From SpSt-539 sp964549445 (GTDB lineage Bacteria; Planctomycetota; Phycisphaerae; UBA1845; UTPLA1), in contig CAZJVS010000010.1 of assembly GCA_964549445.1 (NCBI GenBank), forward strand, positions 1 through 64,000: a DNA stretch of 64,000 nucleotides, read 5' to 3'. The position numbers and the translations under genes were made by a program. A model generated the notes under the pieces. It saw nothing but the letters and a program-made list of their open reading frames with translations. It ran no database searches and was not told where the DNA came from. This document shows, piece after piece, positions 43,744 through 54,482 of the stretch; the stretch's first letter is position 1, and the number at the start of each line of letters is the position of its first letter.

Positions 43744-44637
43744 GTGTTCAGCAAAACTCAGACGACTCCGGCGGCCGCAGGCGAGGTGCAATGCCTGATC
43801 TGCGATACGCCCAATACGGCCAAGGCGATGGTCTGCTGTGAATGTTCGGCGCCCATGCAGCTCGTGCACGACGTTAACGCCCAGAAGCGCGATCCGAACA
43901 TGATCAGCATCGTCGGCGACAGCAACGTCGGGAAGACCGTCTATCTGGGCTTCCTGCTCGACATGCTGGCGCAACGGGCGTGCGAGTTCGAGGCCGTTCC
44001 GAAAGGCGCCTATTCGGTCGATCTGCCGCAGGTTGTCATCAGCCACATGGCCTATCGCATTTTTCCACCCAAGACGCCGATGGAGTCGCACGAGTGGCGC
44101 TGGGCCTATTACCATGTCCGACGCCAGGCCCAGGGTTCGCCGTGGGTCGACCTGGTCATGCCCGATCTGGCGGGCGAAGCGATTGTCGCCGAGCTGACTT
44201 CGCCGGAGACATTTCGCGTCATCCGCAACCTGCTGAAGCGGTCGTCGGGCATGATGTTGCTGGTCGATGCGGCCCTGGCGTCGAGCGGCTCGCCGCAGCC
44301 CGACTTTTTCGCTCTCAAGATGCTGAGCTACCTCGATTCCATGTTCGGGGCGAAGCGCGATCAGAAAGTCCAGTTGCCGGTCTCGATCATCCTTTGCAAG
44401 GCCGATCACTGTCCCCAGTGCTTTGAGAATCCACACGGCTTCGTCGAGGCGAACCTCAACCGCGTCTGGAACATGTGCAACTCTCGCTACGAGCGCGTCG
44501 AGTATTTCGCGTGCAGCGTCGTCGGCTCGCTCGGGTACGCGACCGCGAGCGACAACTCGATCGTGCGGCCGGTGCCGCTGCATACCGCCCTGCGGGGCGT
44601 GCTGGAGCCGTTCGAATGGATCCTGTCGCAGTTCTAA
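43744..44637 (+). CDS. Zinc-ribbon GTPase (DO-GTPase-like)
   Basis: The 297-residue protein starts at GTG with AGAGG upstream. An N-terminal zinc ribbon has Cys17, Cys20, Cys31/32 and Cys34. The P-loop is GDSNVGKT (58-65), a switch II-like D-L-A-G is at 141-144 and a G4-like CKAD is at 218-221 (the canonical motif is NKxD). A second Cys pair (DHCPQC) follows. It matches my memory of the double-GTPase (DO-GTPase) family found in bacterial conflict-type operons, often next to GAP1 proteins, which is the arrangement here. Nucleotide specificity is not certain because the G4 motif is altered. Confidence 0.8.
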   Translation: MFSKTQTTPAAAGEVQCLICDTPNTAKAMVCCECSAPMQLVHDVNAQKRDPNMISIVGDSNVGKTVYLGFLLDMLAQRACEFEAVPKGAYSVDLPQVVISHMAYRIFPPKTPMESHEWRWAYYHVRRQAQGSPWVDLVMPDLAGEAIVAELTSPETFRVIRNLLKRSSGMMLLVDAALASSGSPQPDFFALKMLSYLDSMFGAKRDQKVQLPVSIILCKADHCPQCFENPHGFVEANLNRVWNMCNSRYERVEYFACSVVGSLGYATASDNSIVRPVPLHTALRGVLEPFEWILSQF

Positions 44638-45638
44638 GCAGCGCCGGTCCGGCTCCGTTCGTTCGGGCCGAGCGCGCGGTGTTCACGTCGGCGCGGTCGC
44701 TGATGGGTGAGGGCTATCGTCTGATTGCCTGCAGCCCCGGACTGACGACTGAGCACAAGCAGGAACTGACGCGCCGCTGTCCGTCGCACGGCGGCATTTC
44801 CGCCGATTCGATCGGCGCCGGCGGCGGCCGCGCCTGGACGAGTCTTCCGCTCGAGAGCGGCGGCCATGCGGTCATTGCTTCGTGCGCGGCCGGCTCCGAA
44901 CACTCCGGCCGAGGCGGCAGTCGCATCTATTCGCGCATCGCCCTGCTGACGGATGAGGACTTTGCCCGTTTCTTCTGCGACCCGATGCGTGTGCGTGCAG
45001 CCATGAAGCCGTGGGAGGATGAACCGGCGCTCGCCGGCCCGGTCAATGGCCTGGCGCCGCTGAACATGACACCCCCTGGCAACTCGCGCGAGGCCCGCAG
45101 CGCAGGACTGGCCTGGCGATCGTTGCCCACGGATGCATTACGCCTGGGTTGGATTCTGCGTGTCATGCTTGAGCGCCGGCCGGTCATCGTGAACAACGCC
45201 CCGACGCCGGACATCGCCATGCGACATCTCCTCGCAGCGACGCCGGTCGCGGTGCGTCGCACGCTCTCGATCTCTGTGGGTCTGACTTACGCCCCGTCAC
45301 GGCCCGTCCGCGTGGCGTTTGTGCAGGCCCCGACCGCGGCCCTCCAGCGCTGGGGCGCTGGCGCCGACGCCGTGGTGGTGGACTGGGCGGCGCCGGTCGA
45401 GTGCGGGGCCTCGCGCTTTGATCCGTGGCTGGAACTCGTCATGGAGCTTTGGAGTGCCGGCCGCCTCGGCGATCTGGATCGGCTCAGCAATTCGATGCGA
45501 TCTCGCGACAACGCTGACCATCTCAGCCGCGTCGCTGAGCGCTGTCGGCACTTTGCGGCCGTCCGGACGTCGTCCCCGCCGATGGCCCGAGCTGTGGGGC
45601 GCACCGGAAAAGACAGCGTCGCAATCGCATCGGGTTAG
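44616..45638 (+). CDS. GAP1-like protein (GTPase-associated, N-terminal-type domain)
   Basis: The 340-residue protein has an ATG at 44616 inside the GTPase gene, overlapping its end by 22 bases. The N-terminus AERAVFTSARSLMGEGYRLIACSPGLTTEHKQELTRRCPSHG and ...SGGHAVIASCAAGSEHSGRGGSRIYSRIALL matches the pattern I recall for the GAP1-N2 domain, predicted to regulate DO-GTPases. The C-terminal half is helical. Gene order GTPase then GAP1-like, with overlap, supports the functional pair. The domain call needs a profile search. It is the last gene of the cassette. Confidence 0.6.
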   Translation: MDPVAVLSSAGPAPFVRAERAVFTSARSLMGEGYRLIACSPGLTTEHKQELTRRCPSHGGISADSIGAGGGRAWTSLPLESGGHAVIASCAAGSEHSGRGGSRIYSRIALLTDEDFARFFCDPMRVRAAMKPWEDEPALAGPVNGLAPLNMTPPGNSREARSAGLAWRSLPTDALRLGWILRVMLERRPVIVNNAPTPDIAMRHLLAATPVAVRRTLSISVGLTYAPSRPVRVAFVQAPTAALQRWGAGADAVVVDWAAPVECGASRFDPWLELVMELWSAGRLGDLDRLSNSMRSRDNADHLSRVAERCRHFAAVRTSSPPMARAVGRTGKDSVAIASG

Positions 45639-45681
45639 ACCCTTCGACCGTCGCGCCACGAGGAATCGACGCGTGATCACA

Positions 45682-47184
45682 TCACAGGCGCGACGCCGCC
45701 GGATCGTCTATTCGTATCAGTCGAACGGTGCCGAGTTTCCACGCGGAATGACCAGAGTAATCCATCGCCTCGTACTCCCGTCCCGGCTCGCCCCGAACCA
45801 GGACGATCCAGATGCGAGAGACTTTCGTGCCCCAGAGGTCCGGCCATTCCGCCTTGATTCTCGCGACGTTGTCGTCCGGCGTGTACGCGACTGGCAGACC
45901 AACACCGTAGTACTCCAGCGAGATTCGCTCGCACCACGGCAGCACGAGGAGGGCGTCATTCGGCTCCGATGACGAGCGAATAATTGCTGCGGCCGAGCGG
46001 ATGTCATCGCCCCACGGTGCGGTCGGTTTGTAGAGTTCTAGCGTTCCGCCGAAATACGCCGCGGTACAGGCGAGGACTCCGCAGCCCGGCGCACCGAGCC
46101 AGATCGGTGCGCGCGAGAACAGATACCCGACGGGCAATACGAGCAGGGGTACGGCGCTTATCATGTACCGCGGATGAACGAAGTGGTGGCCGCCACGTGC
46201 CAGTAACGACGTGAGAATGGGACCGAGCGCGATCACCCCGAGCAGTACTAATATCGTTGTCGACCGCAGCGGGTTCGCATTGCCCGATTGTCTGCCGAGG
46301 ACTATCAACCCTGCCACAGCCGCTGTGCCATACAGCCAGATCGGGGGCAGGAGCGCCGCCGCTGACTGTTGAACGGCCTCCAACATCGATCCGGATGTCC
46401 AAAACTGTGCAAGACTGTTGTGGATGCGAGCCCGCGTCACGAATACCCAGAGCAGCAGCAGCAGCGCAGCCCAGCGAAGAGGTGCGACTCTGCCGGCCAT
46501 CCTTCGGAGCGTCCCGCCTGATCCCGGCTTGAGCTCTTCGCATGGCTGGTATGCCAGCACGAGCGCAAGGCCCATTACAAAAAACGCAGCGAAAAGATGT
46601 GTCAGGACCAGCATCGCCGATCCGCAGCCAATCATGAATAGCGACAGTCGCGGTGCGCGTCCCGTGAGTCTCAATACAAGCCCGAGTATGCAAAGCGAGG
46701 CACACGCCAGGAGCAGCGAATAGGCCCGTGCCTGTCTCGACCAGAAGATGACCAGCGGATGGGCGGCAGCAAGTATCTCGACGAAGGTTGCCGCGCGTGA
46801 TCCCCATGCGAACCACGCGGCGAGATACATCAGACCGATGAACACGAGCGTGAAAAGGATGCTCAGGAACCGCATTCGGGCTTCCGGAAATGCGCCGGAG
46901 GCGCCGGTCCACAACTTCAGTATGTGCGCGTAGAGCAATCCGCTGCTGTCGTCGCCACCCACGCAGAACTCGAGCAGCCGCCACCAACCACCGCGTACGT
47001 TGTTCCATGACGACGCTTCGTCGATCCAGATGCTCGGGACCGACAAGCGGTACGACATGACCATCAGCGCAACAACGATGATGGTTGTGGCAGAAAGTGC
47101 TTCCCGTCGATGTCGACTGATCCATGTAGCGAATGACCGGGTCGAGCTCGAGCCCCCAAGGTGTTTGTTGGACGGATGAACCAT
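45682..47184 (-). CDS. Polytopic membrane glycosyltransferase (GT39/ArnT-like)
   Basis: The 500-residue protein has about ten to twelve hydrophobic helices. A typical first-loop acidic motif, IWIDEASSW (about residues 52-60), corresponds to the DE of the GT39/PMT-type lipid-linked sugar transferases. The C-terminal 100 residues form a periplasmic domain. The substrate is unknown. It starts 42 bases downstream of accC in the same direction but is probably a separate function. It converges on the GAP1-like gene. Confidence 0.75.
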   Translation of the reverse strand: MVHPSNKHLGGSSSTRSFATWISRHRREALSATTIIVVALMVMSYRLSVPSIWIDEASSWNNVRGGWWRLLEFCVGGDDSSGLLYAHILKLWTGASGAFPEARMRFLSILFTLVFIGLMYLAAWFAWGSRAATFVEILAAAHPLVIFWSRQARAYSLLLACASLCILGLVLRLTGRAPRLSLFMIGCGSAMLVLTHLFAAFFVMGLALVLAYQPCEELKPGSGGTLRRMAGRVAPLRWAALLLLLWVFVTRARIHNSLAQFWTSGSMLEAVQQSAAALLPPIWLYGTAAVAGLIVLGRQSGNANPLRSTTILVLLGVIALGPILTSLLARGGHHFVHPRYMISAVPLLVLPVGYLFSRAPIWLGAPGCGVLACTAAYFGGTLELYKPTAPWGDDIRSAAAIIRSSSEPNDALLVLPWCERISLEYYGVGLPVAYTPDDNVARIKAEWPDLWGTKVSRIWIVLVRGEPGREYEAMDYSGHSAWKLGTVRLIRIDDPAASRL

Positions 47185-47226
47185 GACGCAGCTCCGCCGG
47201 CCGCGAATCCAGATGGTCGCTCGGCG

Positions 47227-48564
<1,338 letters not shown>

Positions 48565-48611
48565 GCGCCCGTCCGCTTCCTACTCGCCGCGGCGATTCCG
48601 TTCGACAGACA

Positions 48612-49091
48612 TTACCGGGCTGAAACCTGAAACATCGGCTGGCCGTACTCGACCGGCTGGCCATTGTTGACCAGCACCCGCTCGACGATCCCGCTCACTT
48701 CGGCCTTGATCTCGTTAAAGACCTTCATGGCCTCGATGATGCAGACGACCGTGTCCGGCTCGACGCGGCTGCCGACCGTGACGAAGGGGGGCGCATCCGG
48801 GTCGGGCGTCGAATAAAACGTCCCAACCATCGGCGACTTGATTGCATGGCCGGAGCTTTCGGCGGCCGCCGGAGCCGGCTCGGCCGCCCGCGCGACCTGC
48901 GTATGAACGGTCGCCGGGGCATGAGCAACCGCGGTGGGAATCGTATGCGTCAGGCCGGCATTCACCGTGGGCGGCACGCCGGGTTTATGTCGACGGATGA
49001 CAATCCGGTCTTCCCCGTCGCGGAGCATGATCTCCGTCAGGTCGTTGGCGACCATCAGCTCCGTCAGGGCCTTGATCTGTTCGAGGTCCAT
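48612..49091 (-). CDS. accB: Acetyl-CoA carboxylase biotin carboxyl carrier protein
   Basis: The 159-residue protein has an N-terminal MDLEQIKALTELMVANDLTEIML region, an Ala/Pro-rich linker (about 55-80) and the biotinyl domain with IIEAMKVFNEI, biotinylated at Lys123. It is the carrier for AccC and the carboxyltransferase. It sits directly upstream of accC on the minus strand. Confidence 0.97.
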   Translation of the reverse strand: MDLEQIKALTELMVANDLTEIMLRDGEDRIVIRRHKPGVPPTVNAGLTHTIPTAVAHAPATVHTQVARAAEPAPAAAESSGHAIKSPMVGTFYSTPDPDAPPFVTVGSRVEPDTVVCIIEAMKVFNEIKAEVSGIVERVLVNNGQPVEYGQPMFQVSAR

Positions 49092-49186
49092 TCCGTGCTC
49101 GACTCTGGCGCCGCCGGCCGCAAGCGTTCAACGCGACCGCCCCGTCCGGCGGCGGGGGGCATGGTACGTCGCTTCGCGCCGATCGG

Positions 49187-49993
49187 TCAAGCGAGTTCGC
49201 AGGTGCGACTGCCCGCCAGCCACGGAGCAATGACGCGGCGTATGAATATCGGGCTTACCGTTGAAACATGATTTCCAACGTAGGCAAAGCGCACCCACGC
49301 CGGCCGCCACGAAACGTCGTCAAACCCACGCGCCGAAATTCGCCATCCAGTCAACCCGCAGGACGGCCCGAAGCGTCTATCCGACGTTCCGAAGATCGAT
49401 GTGCCTAATCCAAGAAAGAACAGATCGCCCGGGCCGCCCACAGAGGCCAACCCGCCGCGACAGCCGTCCGCAGCGCGCGATGGGTCGTAGCCGGGTGAGA
49501 TCGCCGCCGCGAGCAACACAGCCCGATCGATGGCCTCCGCCGGGCCCAGTTGCTCGAGCGCCCGCACGACGATCCAGCACCCGCCCGACTGGGCCAGGAG
49601 GGCGACGCGCGTCTCCCCGTGGCGCTGACGATGCTCGCGAATCAGGCGCACCAGTTCGCCCGCGCAGCGTTCCTGGTGCTCGCGATTCATCAGGTTCTTC
49701 AGCGCCCGCACGATTGGCGGTCCCGCGTTCCACTTGTAAACCACCACAGCCCCGCGCCAGCCGCTCTTCAGAATGCCCGTCGCCATTGCCCGCGCGTACA
49801 GACTCGGCCCCTCGACCCCGCCGAGTACGACGATCAGGCCCCGCCGTCGCCGTCGTGGCGTGTCCCAGCGCGCCGTCGCGCCGACTCCAAATATCATTCC
49901 GGGCCAGGTTGTGATTGCGCAGAAGAATGGTTCGAGAACGCCGAGCAGCCAGGCAAACAAGAGCCAGATCAGCGGATACCGCCGTGCCGCCAC
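49187..49993 (-). CDS. Alpha/beta hydrolase-like membrane-anchored protein
   Basis: The protein is about 268 residues from a GTG just after the efp stop. An ATG at 50056 inside efp is the alternative start, and neither has a clear ribosome binding site. An N-terminal hydrophobic segment (YPLIWLLFAWLLGVLEPFF) anchors it. The core LIVVLGGVEGPSLYAR and ALLAQSGGCWIVVRALE (S-G-G-C in place of the G-x-S-x-G elbow, with Ser before GG) look like an alpha/beta hydrolase. The nucleophile elbow is AQSGG, with Ser preceded by Gln. It is in the efp-accB-accC run but has no known role there. Confidence 0.6.
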   Translation of the reverse strand: MAARRYPLIWLLFAWLLGVLEPFFCAITTWPGMIFGVGATARWDTPRRRRRGLIVVLGGVEGPSLYARAMATGILKSGWRGAVVVYKWNAGPPIVRALKNLMNREHQERCAGELVRLIREHRQRHGETRVALLAQSGGCWIVVRALEQLGPAEAIDRAVLLAAAISPGYDPSRAADGCRGGLASVGGPGDLFFLGLGTSIFGTSDRRFGPSCGLTGWRISARGFDDVSWRPAWVRFAYVGNHVSTVSPIFIRRVIAPWLAGSRTCELA

Positions 49994-50000
49994 AAGCCGT

Positions 50001-50558
50001 CTAAGCGCGCTCGAGGTACTCGCCGGTGCGCGTGTCGATGCGCAGCATCTCACCATTGACGATAAACGGCGGCACGCGGACTTTCAGCCCCGTCTCGAGG
50101 ATTGCGTCCTTCTGCTGATTCGTAGCCGTTGCACCTTTGACGACCGGCGACGTCTCCTTCACCGCCAGCTCGACGACGTTTGGCAATTCGCCGCCCACAA
50201 TCACGCCGTCCATCATCAGCAGCTTGCAGCGCTCGTTTCCCTTCAGGTACAGCTCTGCGTCCGGGATGAGATCGACCGAGACAGTGACCTGATCAAACGT
50301 ATTAACGTCCATGAAGACGTAGTTGTCACCTTCCCGATACAGGTATTCGTACTCGCTGCCCTCGACGCGCGGGGTCTCCAGCTTGTCATCGGTGCTGAAG
50401 CGGGCATCGATCACCGAGCCGGTCTTGAAGTTCTTGAGCTTGGCCGCGACATAGCTCCGCCAGTTGCCCTTCGAGACTACCTGGAAATCATGGACTGTGA
50501 AGAGTTGGCCCTCATGTTCGACGACCAGACCCTTCCGCATGTCAACGGCTTTTATCAT
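50001..50558 (-). CDS. efp: Elongation factor P
   Basis: EF-P relieves ribosome stalling at polyproline. The 185-residue product has three domains: KOW-like N domain, OB domain II and domain III ending VRVPPFIVNGEMLRIDTRTGEYLERA. The modified lysine tip, usually PGKG, reads VVSKGNWRSYV, keeping a Lys (Lys30) but without the Pro-Gly pair. The variant loop implies a different or absent modification pathway. No epmA/epmB or ymfI-like gene is adjacent. It heads the efp-hydrolase-accB-accC run. Confidence 0.95.
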   Translation of the reverse strand: MIKAVDMRKGLVVEHEGQLFTVHDFQVVSKGNWRSYVAAKLKNFKTGSVIDARFSTDDKLETPRVEGSEYEYLYREGDNYVFMDVNTFDQVTVSVDLIPDAELYLKGNERCKLLMMDGVIVGGELPNVVELAVKETSPVVKGATATNQQKDAILETGLKVRVPPFIVNGEMLRIDTRTGEYLERA

Positions 50559-50695
50559 ACGTCACCTGTCGAATCTTAAAGTCGGCTTCTGCGTCGGAAT
50601 TCCTGCCCGAAGCGGACCGTCTATACTGACGCCGAATCCCGGCCGCGTCAAGCGGGGCCTTGTCGCCGCGGCCTGAACCTCGGGAGCACGCTATC

Positions 50696-52846
50696 GTGGC
50701 GCCATCGAATGCATCGCGACTGACGAAAGCTGGTTTGCCGGAACCGGATACGCGCGCATCGCGCGATTGGCCCTATGTCCTGCTGATTGTCCTGATAACG
50801 CTGGCCGCATTCGCACCGGCTATTCAGCACGAGTTCGTGAATTGGGACGACCAGCTTAACTTCGAGCACAACCCGAACGTCCGCGGTCTCTCGGCGGCGA
50901 ATCTCCGCTGGATGTTCACCACCTTTCATCTGGGGCCCTATCAGCCGTTGAGTTGGCTCTCGCTCGCCGTCGAATCTACCCTCTGGTCGCCCGGATCTGC
51001 CATTCACCATCTCTTCAACATCGTCTATCACATCCTCGCCGCCGTACTACTCTACTTCGTTGCCGCAAGGATCCTGTCGGCCGCGTCCGGCCTGCCGCGC
51101 GACGATAGTCGATGCCGGATCTCCGCCACCGCCACATCACTTATTTTTGCGATCAGTCCGCTCCGTGCCGAATCCGTCGCCTGGGCCTCCGAGCGCCGCG
51201 ACGTGCTCTCTGGCTTTCTGCTGGCCGCGACGGTGCTGCTCTACCTTCGCGCATGTGACCCACCCGGGCGTCGCGGCCGACTCATCGCCGCGATCGTGGT
51301 TTACGCCCTCTCGCTGTTGGCAAAGGCCGGCGGCATGACGCTTCCGATCGTCTTGCTGCTGCTCGACTTCCATCCCTTGCGTCGCTTCAGCGGCTCTCGT
51401 CGTGGAGTGCTTATCGAAAAGGCGCCGTTCGTCGCACTCGCGGTGATCGCCGCTGCGCTCGCGTGGTACGGCCAGCATCGACTCGCCGCTTTCAAGTCGC
51501 TCGCCGAGGTCAGTCTTCCGTCGCGTTTTCTCATCGCATCGTTCGGGGCGTGGTTCTACGTCGCGAAAACGCTGCTCCCGGTCGATCTTCACCCGCTTTA
51601 CTCACTTCCGGCCGCTGCTGCGTTGCATCAGCCGGTCTTTGTCGTCGCGCTCGCCGCGTGCATCCTCGTGACGATCGTCGCGGTGGTTCAGTGGCGGCGA
51701 CGGCCGTGGATCGCCACGGCTTGGTTCTCGTATCTCGCTCTCCTCGCCCCCGTTTCCGGCCTCACTCAGGCCGGGCCGCAACTTGTAGCCGATCGCTATT
51801 CGTACCTGCCGGGCATGGTGCTCGCCGTCGTTCTCGGTGGTCTCGTCGCCCAGATCGGGCGTCGCTTCGCCGCCCCCGGTGCGCCACGCCCCGTCTGGAC
51901 CATCGCCGTCACTTCGCTCGGCGTTGCGCTCGGGCTACTTGCGGTTCTGACCAGCGCGCAGGTTCGCTGGTGGCAGAACTCGCTCACACTCTGGCAGCGC
52001 GTCCTGGCATACGAGCCCGGGAACAGGTTTGCGCGAGCCAACATGGCGGCCGCGCTCGTCCGCCGCGGCGACCTCACCGGCGCCCTCGCAGCGTACGAAT
52101 CCGCCGTCCAGGATTTTCCGGACGACCCGTCGATGAAGCTCACACTCTCGTCGCTGCTCTTGCAGGTCGGCCGTACAAACGAAGCGCTGGCAATCGCCCG
52201 CCGCGCCGTGGAACTGGACGGCGGGTCTGCCGACGCGCGCAGGACCCTCGGCGCCGCCCTCCTCGCGTGTGGCCAGGGTGACGATGCTGCCCGCGAACTC
52301 CAGCAGGCCATCCAGCTCGGGCCCCAGAACGCCGGGACGCAACTCATGTTCGCCGATGCGCTCATCCGCAGCCGACATCCGATCGAGGCCGGCGCAGCCA
52401 TCGAGCTCGCCATGCGGCTCGAACCCGGCAACCCGGCCGTCTTCGAGGAAGCGTCGCGACTTTACGCCTGTGGACTTCAACTTCGCGGCGCGATCGATGC
52501 CGCCCGCTACGGCTTGAAACTGGCTCCGAACAGCCGCTCGCTCCAGCTCCGCCTTGCGTGGCTGCTTGCTACGTCGATGGACGACGGGCTTCGCGACGGC
52601 AATGCCGCACTCAAGATCGTCGAACCGCTTGCCGCAGCCCCCGGTGGGCAGGATTGCCGCACCATGCTGACGCTCGGCGCCGCCCTCGGCGAAGTCGGGC
52701 GCTTCGAGGACGCCCGAAAAATCCTCGCCAGCGTGCAGCCCCTCTGTACAGACGATCCGGCCCTGCTGACCAAGTGCCGCCTGGTCGACATGATGTTCGC
52801 GTCCCATGAGCGGTTTCAGGATGTCGAAGCACCTCCAATCCGCTGA
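50696..52846 (+). CDS. TMTC-like membrane protein with C-terminal TPR array
   Basis: The protein is about 716 residues from a GTG preceded by GGGAG. A TTG 36 bases earlier is less likely. The N-terminal half has about ten transmembrane helices with WDDQLNFEHNPNVRGL in the first loop and ADRYSYLPG near residue 365, motifs of TMTC/PMT-like O-glycosyltransferases. After about residue 440 come at least six TPR-type units (for example LAIARRAVELDGGSADARRTLGAALLACGQ). It is probably an inner-membrane glycosyltransferase with a periplasmic TPR tail. The substrate is unknown. Confidence 0.8.
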   Translation: MAPSNASRLTKAGLPEPDTRASRDWPYVLLIVLITLAAFAPAIQHEFVNWDDQLNFEHNPNVRGLSAANLRWMFTTFHLGPYQPLSWLSLAVESTLWSPGSAIHHLFNIVYHILAAVLLYFVAARILSAASGLPRDDSRCRISATATSLIFAISPLRAESVAWASERRDVLSGFLLAATVLLYLRACDPPGRRGRLIAAIVVYALSLLAKAGGMTLPIVLLLLDFHPLRRFSGSRRGVLIEKAPFVALAVIAAALAWYGQHRLAAFKSLAEVSLPSRFLIASFGAWFYVAKTLLPVDLHPLYSLPAAAALHQPVFVVALAACILVTIVAVVQWRRRPWIATAWFSYLALLAPVSGLTQAGPQLVADRYSYLPGMVLAVVLGGLVAQIGRRFAAPGAPRPVWTIAVTSLGVALGLLAVLTSAQVRWWQNSLTLWQRVLAYEPGNRFARANMAAALVRRGDLTGALAAYESAVQDFPDDPSMKLTLSSLLLQVGRTNEALAIARRAVELDGGSADARRTLGAALLACGQGDDAARELQQAIQLGPQNAGTQLMFADALIRSRHPIEAGAAIELAMRLEPGNPAVFEEASRLYACGLQLRGAIDAARYGLKLAPNSRSLQLRLAWLLATSMDDGLRDGNAALKIVEPLAAAPGGQDCRTMLTLGAALGEVGRFEDARKILASVQPLCTDDPALLTKCRLVDMMFASHERFQDVEAPPIR

Positions 52847-52882
52847 TACTCAACCTGCGTTCGCGAAGCTATTATTCGCGAC

Positions 52883-53590
52883 ATGAACGCCGATCCACTC
52901 GTTTGGTTCCGATACCAGGATCATGCCGGCATCGTCCGCCGGCTGGCGGCTTGCATCATTGATGCCGCAATCATTCTCGGGGTTCTCGCGACGCCCGGCA
53001 TCCTCATTCAGAAGATGCACCTCGACAGTCAGGAGCCCACTGCCGCGCGCACGGTTGGCGCCACGGCCGTGATGCTCTTCGGATTGCTCGTGTCTTTGCT
53101 CGTTGCCGCGCCCTACCACCTCTTCTTGCGGCGCACGCGCGGTGGAACGATCGGCTATCGCCTGGCCGGTGTTCGCCTTGTCACCATGACGGACGCAATT
53201 CCATCCTGGTCGACCCTTATCCGCCGATTTGCCCTCTCTCTGATCATTCCGCTGATGCTTTATGCGTTGATGACCCCGGTCCTGGCGGCCCGCGGTCAAC
53301 TCGATGCACCCCGGCACAAGCAAGCATCAACTCCCGGCCAGTCGGTTGTGGGCGCCATCATGTTCTCGATCTTCTTTGTAATCATTTTTGGCAACTACTG
53401 GATGATTATCCGGGACCCGCGGCGTCAGGCCTTGCATGACAAGTGGTCGCGCACGTGGGTCGTCCGTTCGAACGCCCGGCCGGCCGGAGCCGGCTCGCCG
53501 ATCGAACGCGCGTGGGTCTTCGGCCCGCTCGTACTCAGTTACTGGGATGTCGAGCCGTCGAGCGAGCCGGCGCCTGTCGCCACAGCGTGA
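52883..53590 (+). CDS. RDD family membrane protein
   Basis: The 235-residue protein is of RDD type: VRRLAACIIDAAIILGVLATPGI, then LRRTRGGTIGYRLAGVRLV and a C-terminal RDPRRQALHDKWSRTWVV. Three or four hydrophobic helices are visible. RDD proteins are poorly characterised integral membrane proteins, some of which act as ion antiporters. It is followed by dapF four bases later. Confidence 0.85.
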   Translation: MNADPLVWFRYQDHAGIVRRLAACIIDAAIILGVLATPGILIQKMHLDSQEPTAARTVGATAVMLFGLLVSLLVAAPYHLFLRRTRGGTIGYRLAGVRLVTMTDAIPSWSTLIRRFALSLIIPLMLYALMTPVLAARGQLDAPRHKQASTPGQSVVGAIMFSIFFVIIFGNYWMIIRDPRRQALHDKWSRTWVVRSNARPAGAGSPIERAWVFGPLVLSYWDVEPSSEPAPVATA

Positions 53591-53594
53591 GTGA

Positions 53595-54482
53595 ATGTCG
53601 CTTTCGTTCGTCAAAATGCATGGTCTCGGCAATGACTATGTGTACGTCGACTGCTTCGCCCAGCCCGCGAACGGTCGCGACTGGCCGTCGCTGTGCCGCG
53701 CGATCAGCGACCGTCATCGCGGAATCGGCAGTGACGGACTGATACTCATCGCGCGACCCACGGCCGGTGCGGCCGCGGATGTACGCATGGAGATGTACAA
53801 CGCCGATGGATCGCGCGGGGAGATGTGCGGCAACGGCATCCGCTGCGTTGCGAAGTATGCGGTCAGCCGCGGGCTCGTTCGGGGCAACCTCGGCGACCCC
53901 GCGCGCATTCGCGTCGAGACCGATTGCGGCATCTCAAGCATCGAAGTTCGCGACGCACAATCACGCATCTCAACGGTCCGCGTCGAGGTCGGCAGGCCTA
54001 TTCTGATTCCGCGGGAAATCCCGGTGAACGCCGCCGGTGATCGTTGTATCCGCCAGCCGCTCAACGTCGCTGCGGAGCGCCTGATCATGACCTGCGTTTC
54101 GATGGGTAACCCTCATTGCGTGATCTTTGTGGACGACGTCGCGGCAATCGAACACAGCCGTCTCGGCCCGCTGATCGAGCGCCATTCGGCGTTCCCGAAT
54201 CGCGTCAATGCTCACTTTGTCGAGGTGCGCTCACGTCGCGAGGTGACCATGCGAACCTGGGAGCGCGGCGCCGGCGCAACCCAGGCCTGTGGCAGCGGCG
54301 CATGCGCTGTAACGGTCGCCGGAATACTCGAAAACCGCCTCGATCGCCGCGTGACCTGCCACCTGCCCGGCGGCGACCTCGAAATCGAGTGGCCGGCGGA
54401 CGACGCCTCAGTCTTCATGAGCGGTCCCGCCGAGGAAGTTTTTTCGGGTGAGTGGCCTGACGCGGGTTCGGAGAGGAAATGA
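53595..54482 (+). CDS. dapF: Diaminopimelate epimerase
   Basis: DapF interconverts LL- and meso-DAP for lysine and peptidoglycan synthesis. The 295-residue product has the two catalytic Cys in EMCGNGIRC (Cys78) and ACGSGACA (Cys232), and MHGLGNDYVYVD at the start. The two-lobe length is normal. Its stop overlaps ispF by four bases. Meso-DAP synthesis agrees with a peptidoglycan-containing cell. Confidence 0.97.
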   Translation: MSLSFVKMHGLGNDYVYVDCFAQPANGRDWPSLCRAISDRHRGIGSDGLILIARPTAGAAADVRMEMYNADGSRGEMCGNGIRCVAKYAVSRGLVRGNLGDPARIRVETDCGISSIEVRDAQSRISTVRVEVGRPILIPREIPVNAAGDRCIRQPLNVAAERLIMTCVSMGNPHCVIFVDDVAAIEHSRLGPLIERHSAFPNRVNAHFVEVRSRREVTMRTWERGAGATQACGSGACAVTVAGILENRLDRRVTCHLPGGDLEIEWPADDASVFMSGPAEEVFSGEWPDAGSERK

